From positions 73,316 to 137,315 of the forward strand of contig NZ_KB893559.1 in the NCBI RefSeq assembly GCF_000374085.1: a stretch of 64,000 bases of DNA, given 5' to 3'. Position numbers and translations under genes: made by a program. Of this stretch, positions 25,081 through 33,586 are shown one piece after another. Origin of the DNA: Spirosoma spitsbergense DSM 19989. GTDB lineage: Bacteria; Bacteroidota; Bacteroidia; Cytophagales; Spirosomataceae. Under the pieces are notes generated by a model, which saw only the letters and a program-made list of their open reading frames with translations, did not search any database and was not told the origin of the DNA. The number at the start of each line of letters is the position of its first letter. The stretch's first letter is position 1.

Positions 25081-25725
25081 TTGCCCCCGCTTTTCGATTT
25101 ATTCCGCAAGAATCGTTTGTTTTTTTTCGGCTATGGTCTGATGCTGCTCATTGTGGGCATCCTGCAATTTACTTATACACAGGAGCAGTTAATGCAATGG
25201 GTCAACATTCGCAATACTCCGGCAGCCGATTTGCTTTTCCCCTACATTACCTATCTGGGCGATGGTGCATTCTTTGTCTTCGTCTGCCTTATCGTACTGG
25301 TTTATAATCGTCGTATCGGCCTGATGACTTTGGCGAGTTTCGCCTTATCCTCCCTGGCATCGTTGTTTCTGAAAACAATCGCATTTCCCAACTCACCCCG
25401 GCCGCTGCTTTATTTTGAGCACTCAACCTATCAATACCATATCATAAAAGGCCTGGAGATTCACAGCTATAATAGTTTTCCGTCCGGTCATACCACAACG
25501 GCTTTTGCGCTATTCAGCCTGTTTGCTTTTCTGGACGAGCGGAAAAGCAGGAGTCTTTTTTTTCTCCTCCTGGCTTTTTTGACAGGCTATTCACGGGTGT
25601 ATCTGTTTCAGCACTTTGTGGAAGATACCTACGCTGGATCATTGATAGGCACTATTTCCTCCATTATTGTGTATACAGCCCTTCATTCCTGGGCCCTCAA
25701 GAAAAGACAAACGGACGAAAACTAG
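25081..25725 (+). CDS. PAP2-family membrane phosphatase
   Basis: 214 residues with a TTG start at 25081. The next in-frame ATG (25141) would remove the start of the first membrane helix, so TTG is preferred. Five to six transmembrane helices. The three catalytic PAP2 motifs are present: KTIAFPNSPRP, FPSGHTT, and SRVYLFQHFVED with the active-site His. Family members dephosphorylate phosphatidic acid, undecaprenyl diphosphate or lipid A at the membrane; the substrate cannot be told from sequence. Likely the second gene of the gldH transcript. Confidence 0.85.
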   Translation: MPPLFDLFRKNRLFFFGYGLMLLIVGILQFTYTQEQLMQWVNIRNTPAADLLFPYITYLGDGAFFVFVCLIVLVYNRRIGLMTLASFALSSLASLFLKTIAFPNSPRPLLYFEHSTYQYHIIKGLEIHSYNSFPSGHTTTAFALFSLFAFLDERKSRSLFFLLLAFLTGYSRVYLFQHFVEDTYAGSLIGTISSIIVYTALHSWALKKRQTDEN

Positions 25726-25831
25726 ATGCTCGTTTGCCTATATTTGCCTGAGGCTTCGCCGAACCATTGCCAAAGCGGAGCCGTTACTTCGTTATTGAAT
25801 ACAAACAACGCGCTTCGACAAATTCTCTCTC

Positions 25832-27724
25832 ATGAGTGACGCTATCAAACATGAGTGCGGCATAGCCCTGATTCGGCTCCGCAAACCTTACCAATATTAC
25901 ATCGATAAGTACGGCACGGCGCTCTACGGTGCCAACAAGCTCTACCTGCTCATGGAAAAGCAGGTGAACCGGGGGCAGGATGGTGCAGGTATCGCCAACA
26001 TCAAACTGGACGTTCCGGCCGGCCGTCGCTACATCAGCCGCTACCGCTCCGTCGACCAGCGACCTGTAACGGACATCTTTGAGAAAGTCAACAAGAAATT
26101 CCGGAAGGCACTCAAAGGCAACAAAGAAAAAGCAAAAGATGCCCAATGGCTCCAGGAAAACATTGCCTTTACGGGCGAGGTCTGGATGGGTCACCTGCGG
26201 TATGGCACGCACGGCGCCAACGAGATTGAGAATTGCCATCCTATGCTTCGGCAGAGTAACTGGCGCAGTCGGAATTTAGTGGTAGCCGGAAACTTCAACA
26301 TGACTAATGTTGACGAACTGTTCGGCAAACTCGTTTCACTGGGTCAGCATCCGAAGGATAAGGTTGACACCGTGACGGTGATGGAGAAAATAGGCCACTT
26401 CCTGGACGAAGAAAACCAGCGCGTTTTCGAGCGATTCAAGGGAATCTACGAAAACCCCGAATTATCGGATATCATTGAAGACAACGTGAATCTTCAGCGC
26501 GTGCTGCACCGCTCCTGCCGAGATTTCGACGGAGGCTACGCAATGGTAGGTATGACTGGCTACGGGGCGGCTTTCGTAGCCCGCGACCCGGCCGGTATTC
26601 GCCCGGCTTACTACTATGCCGACGATGAAGTGGTAGTAGTGGCTTCGGAAAAACCAGCCATCAAAGCCGCCTTCAACGCTGAATACAGTGAGATCAAAGA
26701 AGTAAAACCCGGCCATGCACTCATCGTTGATAAATATGGTGAGTACCGGGAGCAGGAATTTGTCCGACCAATCGAGAAGAAGTCGTGCAGTTTTGAGCGC
26801 ATCTACTTCTCAAGGGCTACCGATCCTGACATTTACAACGAGCGCAAGACACTGGGGAAATTACTAATTCCACAGATTCTCAAAGAAATCGACTACGATC
26901 TCGAAAATACCGTCTTCTCCTACATCCCCAACACCGCCGAAACGGCTTTCTTTGGCATGGTGGAAGGATTGGAAGAGTACCTCTATAAACAGCGAAAGAA
27001 AGCGATTATGGAAGGCATTCTGTTTGAGGAAGAACTGGATAGGGTACTTTCATTCCGCCCGCGTATCGAAAAACTGGTTGCTAAAGACGTAAAATTACGG
27101 ACATTCATCGCCGATGATGCCCAGCGCGACGACATGGTAGCCCATGTGTACGATACCACCTTTGAGGTTATCAAAAAGGGGACAGACACGATAGTCGTTG
27201 TCGATGATTCAATCGTACGCGGTACTACCCTGGAAAAAAGTATTCTGCGAATGCTGGACCGGTTAGGCCCCAAGAAAATCGTTATTGTCTCTTCTGCTCC
27301 CCAAATTCGCTTCCCGGACTGTTATGGCATCGACATGTCGAAGTTCAAAGAGTTTATTGGATTTCGGGCAGCACTGGAACTGATTCGCGAGCGGGGAATG
27401 GATAGCTTACTCGACGAGGTATACGCACTATGCGTAGCCGCTATTGAGTCGGGCAATGCCAGTCAGGAGAATTACGTGAAGGCACTGTTCGATCCCTTTA
27501 CACACGAAGAACTATCCAAAAAGGTAGCGCAGATCATTACCCCTGCTGATCTGAACGCCGAAGTAGCGGTGGTGTATCAAACCGTTGACAATCTGCACGT
27601 TGCCTGCCCAAATCATACCGGCGACTGGTATTTCACCGGCGATTATCCAACCCCCGGCGGTAATAACGTCGTCAACAAAGCGTTCGTAAACTTCATGGAA
27701 GGCAAGTTGGTACGAGCCTACTGA
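25832..27724 (+). CDS. purF: long-form PurF-like amidophosphoribosyltransferase
   Basis: 630 residues, over 100 longer than E. coli PurF, in the Bacteroidota long form. The N-terminal glutaminase domain begins MSDAIKHECGIALIRL; the nucleophile would be Cys9, so either a short propeptide is removed or the enzyme is atypical. Glutaminase motifs are NRGQDGAGIANIK, GHLRYGTHG and CRDFDGGYAMVGM. The phosphoribosyltransferase domain has the PRPP loop VVVDDSIVRGTTL. Predicted to make 5-phosphoribosylamine, feeding purD. A separate short PurF may exist elsewhere, as in other Bacteroidota, in which case this copy could have a different role. Confidence 0.82.
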   Translation: MSDAIKHECGIALIRLRKPYQYYIDKYGTALYGANKLYLLMEKQVNRGQDGAGIANIKLDVPAGRRYISRYRSVDQRPVTDIFEKVNKKFRKALKGNKEKAKDAQWLQENIAFTGEVWMGHLRYGTHGANEIENCHPMLRQSNWRSRNLVVAGNFNMTNVDELFGKLVSLGQHPKDKVDTVTVMEKIGHFLDEENQRVFERFKGIYENPELSDIIEDNVNLQRVLHRSCRDFDGGYAMVGMTGYGAAFVARDPAGIRPAYYYADDEVVVVASEKPAIKAAFNAEYSEIKEVKPGHALIVDKYGEYREQEFVRPIEKKSCSFERIYFSRATDPDIYNERKTLGKLLIPQILKEIDYDLENTVFSYIPNTAETAFFGMVEGLEEYLYKQRKKAIMEGILFEEELDRVLSFRPRIEKLVAKDVKLRTFIADDAQRDDMVAHVYDTTFEVIKKGTDTIVVVDDSIVRGTTLEKSILRMLDRLGPKKIVIVSSAPQIRFPDCYGIDMSKFKEFIGFRAALELIRERGMDSLLDEVYALCVAAIESGNASQENYVKALFDPFTHEELSKKVAQIITPADLNAEVAVVYQTVDNLHVACPNHTGDWYFTGDYPTPGGNNVVNKAFVNFMEGKLVRAY

Positions 27725-27739
27725 TTTTGAGGAGTGAGA

Positions 27740-27804
27740 AGCGAGGAGTGAGTAATAGGAGAATGAACGGGTACTGCCCGTCTTCTTATTACTCACTCCT
27801 CGCT
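27740..27804. terminator. inverted repeat between convergent purF-like and haloperoxidase genes
   Basis: AGCGAGGAGTGAGTAATA (27740-27757) is perfectly complementary to 27787-27804, and an inner ACGGG/CCCGT pair (27767-27771, 27777-27781) extends the stem. No U-run, but the position between convergent genes suggests a bidirectional transcript end. Shares GAGTGAG words with 19318 and 60410. Confidence 0.7.
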
Positions 27805-27811
27805 CCTATTA

Positions 27812-29236
27812 CTACCTGCTCCATTGCAGCGCATTCACGTTAGCACCAATTTTCCTGCCTTCGGTCAATCCAGTCTCGTTGTCCTGCCGGGTATGAATAT
27901 TTCCATAGAAGCGTGAATCTGCCGATTCCTGAGCAGATTGTGCGAATGAAGTAAAGGACCTGGCCTTGAATGCTACATTACGCATTGGGTCATTGATTCG
28001 GCCAACGTGCGAATCGTCCACGAAAGCAAAATTTTCGCCATATAAAGTGGTCAGTACAGTAGCGGCCGATGCGGACTGGGTAGCATGCCCCGATGGATAA
28101 CCGGGAAAGGGAGGAGCGGGCCAAAAAGGAGTCCAGTTGGGGTCAATAGCCAGCCGAACGTACGTGTAAGGGCGTAAATTATTATAGGTAAACTTACACC
28201 GCCAGCACAGCACAAAGGCATCGGCAATCGAAATGCCCGTACGCGCAAAGGTTTCGGCAGCTTTAGCCAGATCTGCTTTGGACGTTAGGATAGCGATTAG
28301 GCCCAGATTATAGGAATGGCCGGGAGGAGTAAACGAATCGCCGGGATTATCAGACCACCAAAGGGCTATCTCCTTTTCGGTCTGGGTCAGACTTTTCGAC
28401 TTTGTGTATACATCCAGATACTGGCTGAAAATTTCTGATTTGGTATCGGTTGAGTACGGTAATGGTTTGGGCATCGGCAATTCATTATTTGTCTTTACAA
28501 ACGTCCTGACCGTACCCCAGTAGGGTTGCATGGGAATCCGGATACCATTTTCGGTAGGTTGCCACATACCCGCCCCCGTTGCCACTACGTAACTTGTGGG
28601 AAAGTTACGGTTGTACCCGGCATCACCGCCATCGGTCTTCGACCATTCATATAGTGTACGGGCAATACTTTTGCCAAAGGCCACCGACCGTTCATTCACT
28701 GTCTCGTCAGCCTCTTTAAAGGCAATGCGAACTGCCGTTTCGAGGGAGTCGACCGTAGCGTTAGAGGCTGCACTCATGTTCAAATAGAGACTGCGTAGGA
28801 TTTCGGCCTGCGCGGCATTGGCGCTCAAGGCCCAATTATACACTTTGCCTGCTTCGGGCTTAGGCAGTGCTGATAGCCCCTGTAATTGCCCCGCTAGTGA
28901 TTTACGGGTAGTAATGCCAGGCACTACCGATTCATACATCGTCAATCCGGCATAGCCAAAAGCGCGGGCAGCCACTGGAGGAGTGAAACCATCTGTTATT
29001 TTAGTGAGTTTTAACTGCAACGCAGCCCATTTGACGGCCACATCGTTCGTGTACTGATCGGTAGTTTTACCACCTGGCAACGCAGGTTGAACATCGTCGA
29101 CAGGTTGCACCTGACAAGCTTGCAACAAGAATACAAAGAGGAGGGTAATAAACTCCCTCCAGTGGTTGCGGCTGCTTCGGCAAAAGACGAACCGTTTTAA
29201 CAGATTTACAGAAAAAGGATGGAAACTTTTTTTCAT
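27812..29236 (-). CDS. vanadium-haloperoxidase-like PAP2 lipoprotein
   Basis: 474 residues. An N-terminal membrane segment ends in LLFVFLLQAC, a lipobox, after a rather long basic lead (about 30 residues). A helical N-terminal domain occupies about 50-330. The C-terminal PAP2/VHPO catalytic set is K-x6-RP in CKFTYNNLRPYTYVR, FPGYPSGHATQS, and SRFYGNIHTRQDN with the catalytic His and Asp. Bacterial relatives are either vanadate-dependent haloperoxidases or acid phosphatases; the halide-specific residues cannot be assigned by eye. Monocistronic on the minus strand, divergent from dnaG. Confidence 0.8.
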   Translation of the reverse strand: MKKSFHPFSVNLLKRFVFCRSSRNHWREFITLLFVFLLQACQVQPVDDVQPALPGGKTTDQYTNDVAVKWAALQLKLTKITDGFTPPVAARAFGYAGLTMYESVVPGITTRKSLAGQLQGLSALPKPEAGKVYNWALSANAAQAEILRSLYLNMSAASNATVDSLETAVRIAFKEADETVNERSVAFGKSIARTLYEWSKTDGGDAGYNRNFPTSYVVATGAGMWQPTENGIRIPMQPYWGTVRTFVKTNNELPMPKPLPYSTDTKSEIFSQYLDVYTKSKSLTQTEKEIALWWSDNPGDSFTPPGHSYNLGLIAILTSKADLAKAAETFARTGISIADAFVLCWRCKFTYNNLRPYTYVRLAIDPNWTPFWPAPPFPGYPSGHATQSASAATVLTTLYGENFAFVDDSHVGRINDPMRNVAFKARSFTSFAQSAQESADSRFYGNIHTRQDNETGLTEGRKIGANVNALQWSR

Positions 29237-29406
29237 GGTGTATGTAGTGAAATAGGATAAAGAGTTTTTCTATATGACTCAAAACCAATGACAAAGTAGC
29301 AAAAACATTGCCAGATTAATTGAAGAGCACCAGGCTGCTTACGGCCAGATTATTATCGGGCTGACTTTCGCTGTACATTTGATAACCAAAGAACTATAGT
29401 TTAACG

Positions 29407-31503
29407 ATGCGTATTCCCGAAGAAACAGTTGAACGAATTCGTCAGTCTGTCGACATTCTGGAGGTGATAAATGACTTTGTTTCCCTCAAGAAACGAGGTA
29501 GTAATTATATAGCCTGCTGTCCGTTTCACAATGAGAAGTCACCATCATTCAACGTAAACCCAACCCGGCAGATATACAAATGCTTTGGTTGTGGCAAAGC
29601 GGGTGATGCCGTTCGCTTTGTGATGGACATTGAAAATGTCGGGTATGGAGAAGCGCTCCGGTATCTGGCAAAAAAGTACGGTATAGAAATTGAGGAACAG
29701 GAGCAGACTCCGGAAGACCTCCTGCGGCAGAACGAACGGGAAAGTTTGTTGATCGTTCTGAACTTTGCCAAAACATTTTTTCAGGAAACGCTGCTTACCA
29801 CGGAGGAGGGGAAAAGTATTGGCTTGAGTTATTTTCGGGAACGGGGATTCACTAACCCTACTATCGAAGCATTTGAATTAGGCTATACCCTCGATCAGTG
29901 GGATGCTTTGCTGCAAGAGGGACTGCGCAAAGGGCACAGCCGCGATTTACTCGAGAAAGCCGGCCTTATTCTAACCAAAGATGGAACATCGGGTAACGAC
30001 CGCAAACAGTTCGATCGGTTTCGGGGGCGCGTTATGTTTCCCATTCATAATGTATCGGGTCGGGTAATAGCCTTTGGAGCGCGGATTCTGAAAGCAGACA
30101 AGAACCAGCCAAAATATCTAAACTCACCCGAAACACCGGTATACCATAAAAGTCAGGTTTTATATGGCATCTTCCAGGCAAAACAGGCTATTCGACAGGA
30201 GGATGTCTGCTACCTCACAGAAGGCTACACGGATGTCATTTCGCTGCACCAGGCGGGTATAAAAAACGTAGTTGCTTCTTCCGGTACCTCACTCACGACT
30301 GAGCAAATCAGACTCATTTCCCGCTTCACACCAAACGTTACCATTCTTTACGATGGCGATGCCGCCGGGATTAAAGCGGCCCTGCGTGGACTTGATATGG
30401 TGCTTGAGGAAGGTCTTAACCTGAGGCTACTGTTACTACCTGACGGCGAGGATCCTGATAGTTACGTTCATAAAATTGGTGCCGATGCGTTCAGAGCCTA
30501 TATCAATGAACATTCCCAGGATTTCATTGACTTCAAAGCGAGCCGGTGGCTGACCGAAGCGGGTGACAATCCACTAAGGCGGGCCGAGGGCATTTCGGAT
30601 GTGTGTAGCAGTATCACCAAAATACCGGACCCGCTCAAGCGTCAGACATTATCGCAGCGTGTCGCTCAGTTGTTTCATGTTAGCGAACAGTCCGTTATTT
30701 CTGAAATTAACCGCCTGCTCCGAAAACAGCAGGATCAAAACAAGAAAGATGTCGAGCGGCATCAGCGAACTGCGGGCTTAAACAAGCAACCGACTACCTC
30801 AAGTAATACTTTAAGTTCAGTCGATCCGTCCCTCGATGATATAAACTCACTCTTGGAGGGATTAAGCATTGAGGCACACGTAAGCGACGACCCCAGGCCG
30901 CCGGCTGAGTTTATTACTCAGACACACCAACCGCCAGAAAAGTCGGTTAGAACACCTATATCGTATCAGGAGGAAGAATGCGTGAGGTTGTTGATGAATT
31001 ATGGCAGTCGGGAACTGGAGCAGGGTATAACCCTGTGTCAATACGTGTTGAGTGAACTGCACGACATTGAGTTTCAAACATCCCCTTTCTCCATTATTCT
31101 TGCTCTATATAGGGAAGCGTATAACAAGGGTACTATTCTGACAGCCAGTGATTTTCTGAATTACCCGTCACATAGTACTGAACAGCTTAACGAGAATGAA
31201 CTTCAGCATCAGGCCATTCACCTGACTACTCCTCGCTACGAAATCAGTGATGGCTGGCAAAAGCACGAAATCTTTGTGCCATCGGAAGCAGAAATTGGCA
31301 TTCTGGCGGATGCGGCTTATCGAAATATTTTGCGGATCAAGAAGATGCTTGCCGAGCAGCGGATGACTGTTCTACAGCAGTTAATCCGTGAATCAGGTAA
31401 TAGAAAGCCCGAAGAGACTGATCAGCTCTTGACAGAGTTTATGCACTTTAAACGGATAGATATCGAAATTTCGAGCCTTCTGGGAACTGTCATCTCAGGA
31501 TGA
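29407..31503 (+). CDS. dnaG: DNA primase
   Basis: 698 residues. The N-terminal zinc-binding domain has CCPFHNEKSPSF and IYKCFGCGKAGD (about 38-65). The RNA polymerase/Toprim core is at about 230-370, with the metal-binding TEGYTDVISLHQAG and LYDGDAAGIKAALR, and the DnaB-interacting C-terminal domain is at about 500-698. Synthesises RNA primers for lagging-strand replication. It stands alone: rpoD and rpsU, its classical neighbours, are absent. A Gln/Ser/Thr-rich linker at about 455-490 joins core and C-terminal domain. Confidence 0.96.
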   Translation: MRIPEETVERIRQSVDILEVINDFVSLKKRGSNYIACCPFHNEKSPSFNVNPTRQIYKCFGCGKAGDAVRFVMDIENVGYGEALRYLAKKYGIEIEEQEQTPEDLLRQNERESLLIVLNFAKTFFQETLLTTEEGKSIGLSYFRERGFTNPTIEAFELGYTLDQWDALLQEGLRKGHSRDLLEKAGLILTKDGTSGNDRKQFDRFRGRVMFPIHNVSGRVIAFGARILKADKNQPKYLNSPETPVYHKSQVLYGIFQAKQAIRQEDVCYLTEGYTDVISLHQAGIKNVVASSGTSLTTEQIRLISRFTPNVTILYDGDAAGIKAALRGLDMVLEEGLNLRLLLLPDGEDPDSYVHKIGADAFRAYINEHSQDFIDFKASRWLTEAGDNPLRRAEGISDVCSSITKIPDPLKRQTLSQRVAQLFHVSEQSVISEINRLLRKQQDQNKKDVERHQRTAGLNKQPTTSSNTLSSVDPSLDDINSLLEGLSIEAHVSDDPRPPAEFITQTHQPPEKSVRTPISYQEEECVRLLMNYGSRELEQGITLCQYVLSELHDIEFQTSPFSIILALYREAYNKGTILTASDFLNYPSHSTEQLNENELQHQAIHLTTPRYEISDGWQKHEIFVPSEAEIGILADAAYRNILRIKKMLAEQRMTVLQQLIRESGNRKPEETDQLLTEFMHFKRIDIEISSLLGTVISG

Positions 31504-31574
31504 AGTACCCAGCAAAGGACAAGTCCCAGTATCACCGGCAGGAACTTACCTCTATCAGGAAAGAAAAATGAACA

Positions 31575-31967
31575 CTATGCCTGGGCCACTGTTGTAAAGC
31601 TAATCAATTCAACATCGATTTTTCGGTTCATCTCATCAAGTAGACTAACATGAGAATGAAGCTGACCAGATTTAGAAGGCTGTAAAGAACGGCCAGGCTT
31701 TTTGCCTGACATGTCCAGTAGCAACGTCATTAGAATGTCACTCATCTGGTCACGTAACTCCATAAGTTTGCGTAACCTAACCCGGTTAGCCGTAGCAGCG
31801 GGCTGCTGACGAGCCGCAGTGTGTAATGAATTGATAACTTGATTCAGTTTGGCATAACGACGATGAAATGCTTCTGTTACAGTTGCCCACTCCGTAACTA
31901 CCTTTTGAATTTCTTCAACTGAGGCTTCGTAGCCAGAGATTATTGCTGATTCTTGTTGATTCATCAC
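31575..31967 (-). CDS. hypothetical helical protein
   Basis: 130 residues (an ATG three bases in gives 129). No family recognised. Predicted almost all helical: EASVEEIQKVVTEWATVTEA and RRYAKLNQVINSLHTAARQQ look coiled-coil, then RLRKLMELRDQMSDILMTLL, a basic Ser/Lys linker (GKKPGRSLQPSKSGQ) and a last helix SLLDEMNRKIDVEL. No signal peptide and no membrane segment. Divergent from the LuxR-type regulator at 32261, with a 293-bp spacer containing strong palindromes, so the two may be regulated together. Convergent with dnaG. Confidence 0.6.
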   Translation of the reverse strand: MMNQQESAIISGYEASVEEIQKVVTEWATVTEAFHRRYAKLNQVINSLHTAARQQPAATANRVRLRKLMELRDQMSDILMTLLLDMSGKKPGRSLQPSKSGQLHSHVSLLDEMNRKIDVELISFTTVAQA

Positions 31968-32047
31968 CCTGATTATTAAATAAACTATTTTTCGTTTGAG
32001 TCAATCAAAAATATCATACTCTTAGAGGTTAAAGCAAATCACTTTGC

Positions 32048-32086
32048 GTGAAATCACTCATTTTAGGTGTGAAATCACCTAAAATG
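32048..32086. promoter_or_regulatory. paired GTGAAATCAC sites and 11-bp palindrome
   Basis: GTGAAATCAC occurs at 32048-32057 and again at 32069-32078, 21 bp apart (two helical turns). CATTTTAGGTG-TGAAAT-CACCTAAAATG is a perfect 11-bp inverted repeat (32059-32069 and 32076-32086). It lies 81-119 bp upstream of the hypothetical gene (start 31967) and about 175 bp upstream of the regulator (start 32261). A related pair occurs at 33421-33451. Confidence 0.6.
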
Positions 32087-32205
32087 CCTGAAATAACCAC
32101 GAGTCGGGTACTCAAACAATCTTTTTTTATTCAAGCTGGGGTCGTCTATTCAAGAAGAGATTCTTATTCCTCATCAAAAAGACAGGAATTTTATTTATCT
32201 AGTGT

Positions 32206-32227
32206 TACCAAAATTGTCGTTTTGGTA
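32206..32227. promoter_or_regulatory. palindrome upstream of the LuxR-type regulator
   Basis: TACCAAAA-TTGTCG-TTTTGGTA, perfect 8-bp arms with a 6-nt centre, ends 33 bp before the ATG at 32261. The shape suits a dimeric regulator, perhaps autoregulation by the LuxR-type protein. Confidence 0.5.
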
Positions 32228-32260
32228 TTACTTTCATGCACCCATAATATGTAAACCATC

Positions 32261-32944
32261 ATGAATCCATCTACCAGTGTCCAGGAGGGCGCTAGACAAT
32301 TTGCTATTCGCCGTAGGGACTTTTCAATCCTTGTCGCCCAATCTGAAATCTTCAACTGTGAAGTGTTGAGTCAACTCTTGAAAGAGCAAGGCTACAACGT
32401 AGTTGGCCGGGCTGTTGAGTTAGAAGACACCCTCCAGCAGATAAGAGTGAAGCGCCCTAACTGTGTCATTCTGGAATCAGACCTTTCGGATGAACATAGC
32501 TTTGACATTGTCGAGCAGATGCAAGCAACAAAGTTTATCCTTTACACACGCAAGCCTGACTTTAGGATGGTGGCAAAGGCTATGCAAAAAGGCTTCTTCG
32601 GATTTCTATATGCTACCGATGGACTGGATGAATTATACCAGTGCTTTCAAACGGTTAGTAACGGAGGTTGCTACTATAGCAATGGATTCATGAATTTACT
32701 TCGAAATTTTGGTGTCGATGTGATTTCAGAGTCTACACGTGAAGAACTGAAGCGGTTATCGGAACGGGAACGGGAAGTGCTACGAATGATTGCCAGCGGA
32801 TTTACGTCCGGCGAAATCGCTGATAAATTAAATATCAGCTACCGGACAGCCGTAAACCATAAGGCTAACATAGCCCACAAGCTAAATTTAGAAAGCTGTC
32901 GGCAGTTGCCGCGTTATAGCATTTCTGTAAAGAACTACCTGTAG
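32261..32944 (+). CDS. orphan LuxR/NarL-type regulator with degenerate receiver
   Basis: 227 residues. N-terminal receiver-like domain at about 20-145 and a LuxR/GerE helix-turn-helix at about 160-220 (LKRLSEREREVLRMIASGFT, SGEIADKLNISYRTAVNHKA), which is a good DNA-binding domain. The receiver lacks the usual chemistry: the acidic pair is replaced (ILVAQSEIF, A26-Q27), the phosphoacceptor position reads ILESDLS so that Glu72 aligns where Asp is expected, and the conserved Lys is not seen in FGFLYATD. It is therefore probably not switched by phosphorylation, or locked in an active-like state. No histidine kinase is adjacent. Followed by a 39-aa ORF and a terminator at 33194. Confidence 0.85.
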   Translation: MNPSTSVQEGARQFAIRRRDFSILVAQSEIFNCEVLSQLLKEQGYNVVGRAVELEDTLQQIRVKRPNCVILESDLSDEHSFDIVEQMQATKFILYTRKPDFRMVAKAMQKGFFGFLYATDGLDELYQCFQTVSNGGCYYSNGFMNLLRNFGVDVISESTREELKRLSEREREVLRMIASGFTSGEIADKLNISYRTAVNHKANIAHKLNLESCRQLPRYSISVKNYL

Positions 32945-32971
32945 TATATACAGTGATAGTTAATCTTCCGG

Positions 32972-33091
32972 ATGAAGCCGTCACCGAATTTACTGCGTCA
33001 GGGTTTTAAATATGGGGTATTGGGCGATGAGCTTAATCCTATATTTCCTTTTCCTGGCGCGAATAACCTGGTACAGCTTATAATTTACTGA
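32972..33091 (+). CDS. possible 39-residue peptide
   Basis: ATG at 32972 to TGA at 33089-33091, 27 bp after the LuxR-type regulator and before its terminator, so it would be on the same transcript. The sequence starts MKPSPNLLRQGFKYGVLGDE and ends PFPGANNLVQLIIY; no signal peptide and no Cys. No family recognised. The evidence is only position and an uninterrupted frame, so it may be chance. Confidence 0.25.
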   Translation: MKPSPNLLRQGFKYGVLGDELNPIFPFPGANNLVQLIIY

Positions 33092-33193
33092 TCAACAAGC
33101 TTTTACCCACTCTTTTCCGGACTTTTCGATATCTTCTTTTTTTGCACTGTGTGTAAATAGCATGAAAGAGGATATTGATGAAGTTTAATCCGT

Positions 33194-33233
33194 AGCACTC
33201 TTCTTATTCAATAGAAGAGTGCTATTGTTTTTT
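33194..33233 (+). terminator. rho-independent terminator after the LuxR-type regulator
   Basis: AGCACTCTTCT-TATTCAAT-AGAAGAGTGCT, perfect 11-bp stem at 33194-33223, followed by ATTGTTTTTT. Confidence 0.88.
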
Positions 33234-33420
33234 CCGAGCAATGGATGGGCTTTCTATGAGGAAAAATGTTGCAGATGGTTGAGGTCCAGAGTTGACTTAT
33301 ATCGGCAGTACGGGCATTTATAGCGCTAAAAAGAGAGAATGCGAAAGCACAGATTAACTCCCTGCATCTGAAATAACCGTCTCATCAAACAAAATCAACA
33401 ATAAACTTCCACCAAAATAG

Positions 33421-33451
33421 GTGAAATCACACACAAAATGGGTGATTTCAA
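33421..33451. promoter_or_regulatory. second GTGAwwTCAC pair
   Basis: GTGAAATCAC at 33421-33430 and GTGATTTCAA (near-inverse of the same word) at 33442-33451, again 21 bp apart as at 32048/32069. It is not in front of any gene I can recognise. Confidence 0.5.
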
Positions 33452-33586
33452 ACAGAAGCTATTTTATAAAGTGAACCAACACATGATATTCGTCTGGAAA
33501 AGCACAGATGGTTAATTTACTGTCATTGTGGGAAACGGTCCTGCCATTAGCGTGGAGGGAAATGTACACGTTGGTGGCACCAGGAG

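Larger units (their letters stand above)
33092..33586. other. non-coding spacer with terminator and repeated operator-like sites
   Basis: AT-rich, no convincing gene. Holds the terminator at 33194-33235 and the GTGAAATCAC/GTGATTTCAA pair at 33421-33451. CTGAAATAACC occurs here (33368) and also at 32088 beside the first operator-like cluster, so this stretch may be a decayed copy of the 32040-32100 region. Confidence 0.5.

Noticed and set aside
33430-33520. 25-aa ORF starting at an ATG near 33438 with the second operator-like site inside it
   Set aside because: Too short, no start signal, no homologue recognised.
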